Source of the DNA: Fen-671 sp035502515
GTDB lineage: Bacteria > Actinomycetota > Acidimicrobiia > Acidimicrobiales > Palsa-688
DNA: 14,997 bases
NCBI GenBank assembly: GCA_035502515.1
Contig: DATJUH010000438.1
Location: forward strand, 1 to 14,997
Direction of reading: 5' to 3'
The position numbers and the translations under genes are program-made. Positions 13,006-14,997 of this stretch are shown in pieces. The notes beneath the pieces are model-generated. The model ran no database searches. It saw nothing but the letters and a program-made list of their open reading frames with translations, and was not told the origin of the DNA. How positions within the stretch are numbered: position 1 is the stretch's first letter; every line of letters begins with the position of its first letter.

Positions 13006-14997
13006 TTGATCCCCCAGCCGGCCACGCGAGATCTGGCCACTACCGGGCCTCTTCCTGAGATCCCGGGCGGCTCACGAGGTACTAACCGGTGGGGGGCACT
13101 GGCGGCTATTTGCCTGGCCACTTTCGTCGTGGTGACCGATTTCATGGCCGTGTCGGTGGCGTTGCCCGTCGTGCAGAAGGACCTCAGCGCGTCTTTCCCG
13201 CAAATCCAATGGGTGATGGAAGCGTTCGTTGTCGCCCTCACGTGCTGCGTCCTTGCCGCCGGCTATGTGGCGGGCCGGGCCGGCCCGCGCCGCGTGTTCC
13301 TGGCCGGGCTGGCCGTCCTCTCCTGCGGTTCGGTCCTGGCCGGGGCGGCGCCTTCGGTGTACGTGCTGATCGGAGCCCGGGCCGTTCAGGGGGTCGGAGC
13401 GGCGATGCTCTTGGCGACGGGGGCGGTCATCCTGGCGGAGGTGTTCAGGGGTACCGACGGGCGCATCGGCCCGGGCGTCGGCGTGGGCGTCTGGGGCACT
13501 GCCACAGGCACCGCTTTGGCGTTGTCACCCCTGCTGGGCGGCATCATCGCTACCTACCTGGGATGGCGCTGGCTCTTCGGCGTGGTCGCCATCGCGTCGT
13601 GCGTGGCCTTGTTGTTCGGCCTGGTGACGGTTCCTTCATTCTCAGGTCCTTCATTCTCAGGTCCTTCATTCTCAGGTCCTTCACCTTCGGGAAGAGCCAC
13701 GGCGGCGACAGGCTCTGACTGGCGCGGCTTGGCGCTGTTTGCTGCCGGGACCGCGGTGCTCGTCGTCGGGCTGGTGAGGACGACCACCACGCTCGGAAGC
13801 TGGGCCCAGAGCGGCGTCCTGGCCTGCTTGGCCTGCAGCGGCCTGCTGCTGGCCGCCTTCGTCGCCGTCGAGTCGGTATCGCCGAGCCCCGTGCTGGACG
13901 TCTCGCTGTTCCGGCGCCGGACCTTCGCCGGGAGCGCCATCGCCGCCTTCGGGTTGTCGATGGCCGTGTTAGGGCCGTTCATTTTCCTGGTCCTGTACCT
14001 GTCGTACAACCTTGGCTATTCGACTTTGAGCATCGGCAGCCACTTGCTGTTCCTTAGCGGGATGACGCTCGTGCTCCTCCCGCTGGCCGGCCTCTTTGAC
14101 CGGCACATACCGGTCAAGGTCGTCATCTGCGCCGGGCTCGCCCTCGTCGGGGCCGGTCTATGGCTGATGAGCAGGCTGGCCACGAACGCCACCTGGGCCG
14201 ACCTGGTGCCGGGTTTGATCGTCGCCGGTGTCGGCCTCGAGCTGGTCAACCCCCGTTTGGCGCTCACCGCCGCGGCTGCCGCCCCCCCGGGAGAACGGTC
14301 CATGCTTTCTGCCGCCCGTGCCAGCACTGCCCTGCGCCAGCTGGGGGCGGCCACCGGGGTGGCCGTGTTCGGTTCGGTGTTCGCCACCAGGCTTTCCGAC
14401 GAAATCTCCAGCCGGATATCGACATTTCCTCGGTTGAGCGGCCAAGGCTCCCAGATCGCCGGCCTGGTGCTGGACGGTCGCACCGGCGCCGCCATCAATT
14501 CGGCGCCGGCGCCGGCCAGACCGGCCCTGTATGCGGTCATCCGCACGAGCTTCACAGGCTCCATGCACGATGTTTTCCTGGTGGCGGCGGGGGTGGCGGC
14601 GGTCTCGGCTGTGCTGGCCCTATCGATCAGATCGAGCGACGGGCGCAGGCAGGCGACGGCCCACAAGGAGGCGGACGTCGTCCCCGCTCTGGCCGCCCTG
14701 AGCGCGGGGGAAAGACCACGGGCGCAACTCGTTCCCGGAGAGCCGCTGCGGCCGGAGGTCGAGCCGGCAGGGCCGGAGCCGGCGATGGTTGTCCTGGAGC
14801 CCCGGCTCGGTGAGGATGTGCCGGGCCCGGAAATCATCTCCCTCGACCCCGCCTCCATTGACATCACCTCCCACCTGTTCCCGCCGGTGGGACCGACGGT
14901 CGACGAGCTGGTAACGGTCAAAAGGTCGGCCGACGGTGCGGGCGCAACAGGCCGGCGCAACGGCGCCCCCCGGAGCGGAGACCAGGAGCCCAATAGC
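13006..14997 (+). CDS. MFS transporter, DHA2 (EmrB/QacA)-type, 3' end outside window
   Basis: Proton-coupled drug-efflux-type permease of the major facilitator superfamily; the frame is open for 664 codons to the window edge. TM1 is RWGALAAICLATFVVVTDFMAVSVALP (from residue 29). A motif-A-like GYVAGRAGPRR lies at ~86-96, motif B RAVQGVGAAMLLATG from residue 125, and the antiporter motif C region GTATGTALALSPLLGG at ~164-179, followed by WRWLFGV. Further hydrophobic segments fit the 14-helix DHA2 layout. Residues 210-229 are four PSFSG/PSPSG units encoded by a DNA tandem repeat, in the loop after the sixth helix. After the last helix a hydrophilic Pro/Glu-rich tail of at least ~120 residues continues off the window. 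TTG 13006 is the only standard start before TM1 in this frame (stop at 12928), with a distant GAGGAG. Substrate unknown. Confidence 0.88.
   Translation, partial: MIPQPATRDLATTGPLPEIPGGSRGTNRWGALAAICLATFVVVTDFMAVSVALPVVQKDLSASFPQIQWVMEAFVVALTCCVLAAGYVAGRAGPRRVFLAGLAVLSCGSVLAGAAPSVYVLIGARAVQGVGAAMLLATGAVILAEVFRGTDGRIGPGVGVGVWGTATGTALALSPLLGGIIATYLGWRWLFGVVAIASCVALLFGLVTVPSFSGPSFSGPSFSGPSPSGRATAATGSDWRGLALFAAGTAVLVVGLVRTTTTLGSWAQSGVLACLACSGLLLAAFVAVESVSPSPVLDVSLFRRRTFAGSAIAAFGLSMAVLGPFIFLVLYLSYNLGYSTLSIGSHLLFLSGMTLVLLPLAGLFDRHIPVKVVICAGLALVGAGLWLMSRLATNATWADLVPGLIVAGVGLELVNPRLALTAAAAAPPGERSMLSAARASTALRQLGAATGVAVFGSVFATRLSDEISSRISTFPRLSGQGSQIAGLVLDGRTGAAINSAPAPARPALYAVIRTSFTGSMHDVFLVAAGVAAVSAVLALSIRSSDGRRQATAHKEADVVPALAALSAGERPRAQLVPGEPLRPEVEPAGPEPAMVVLEPRLGEDVPGPEIISLDPASIDITSHLFPPVGPTVDELVTVKRSADGAGATGRRNGAPRSGDQEPNS
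13633..13683 (+). repeat. 15-bp tandem repeat inside the MFS gene, 3.4 copies
   Basis: CCTTCATTCTCAGGT is repeated exactly at 13633, 13648 and 13663, with a partial fourth copy CCTTCA at 13678. The unit is five codons, so copy-number change keeps the frame; it encodes PSFSG three times, then PSPSG. The exact DNA identity and lower GC than the surroundings suggest recent slippage-type expansion in a loop that tolerates length change. Confidence 0.9.

Noticed and set aside
12780..13241. N-terminal extension of the DUF3039 frame
   Set aside because: The family starts near ATG 12779; the extension has no homology and overlaps the start of the MFS gene on the other strand.
13633..13683. CRISPR-like array
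   Set aside because: The units are contiguous 15-mers without spacers and lie in frame inside a transporter gene.
13089..13718. Plus-strand frame starting GTG 13089
   Set aside because: It overlaps the MFS gene in another frame and encodes Arg/Gly-rich shadow sequence; the MFS frame has TM1 here.
14016..14993. Minus-strand open frame of 325 codons at the right edge
   Set aside because: Antisense to the MFS transporter, whose helices and motifs are clear; composition is Ser/Thr/Arg-rich shadow.

Overview
The window is GC-rich bacterial DNA with mostly short gaps between genes. Gene content and signals fit an actinobacterium, perhaps an Acidimicrobiia-like lineage: a homodimeric AceE, a DUF3039 protein, an actinobacterial HhH-GPD repair protein, SufC/SufS/SufU, many GTG/TTG starts, and several genes whose -10 box sits directly before the start codon. 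The lineage is inferred from family types only.

Layout. Positions 1-218 look like one end of an IS21-type insertion sequence that has landed inside a TauE/SafE-type exporter gene; only the exporter's C-terminal part (219-1001) remains. A 163-residue protein of unknown function and purB follow on the minus strand (1045-3011). Next come a secreted protein of unknown function (3211-4017, plus) and rnhA (4031-4609, minus). A perfect CRP/GlxR-type palindrome lies between rnhA and the divergent aceE (4703-7411, plus). An HhH-GPD repair protein (7446-8033) follows closely. A 334-base gene-free stretch holds alternative inverted repeats. After it come an alpha/beta-hydrolase-fold protein without the nucleophilic serine (8368-9327, minus) and a 380-base gap with a 14-bp perfect hairpin and a segment resembling the 3' end of 16S rRNA. 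The sufC-sufS-sufU cluster occupies 9711-12421 (plus), a DUF3039 protein 12501-12779 (minus), and a large MFS efflux-type transporter runs off the right edge (13006-14997, plus).

How the genes work together. sufC, sufS and sufU form one transcription unit for sulfur mobilisation and Fe-S cluster assembly, but the scaffold genes sufB and sufD are not in the window. aceE supplies the decarboxylase of the pyruvate dehydrogenase complex and may be under CRP-type control. The other genes are housekeeping or unrelated single genes.

I see no defence system, CRISPR array, tRNA or rRNA gene. The most unusual items are the IS/tauE junction, the large insert in SufU, the two structured intergenic regions, the 16S-3'-end-like segment upstream of sufC, the serine-less hydrolase and the in-frame tandem repeat in the transporter.
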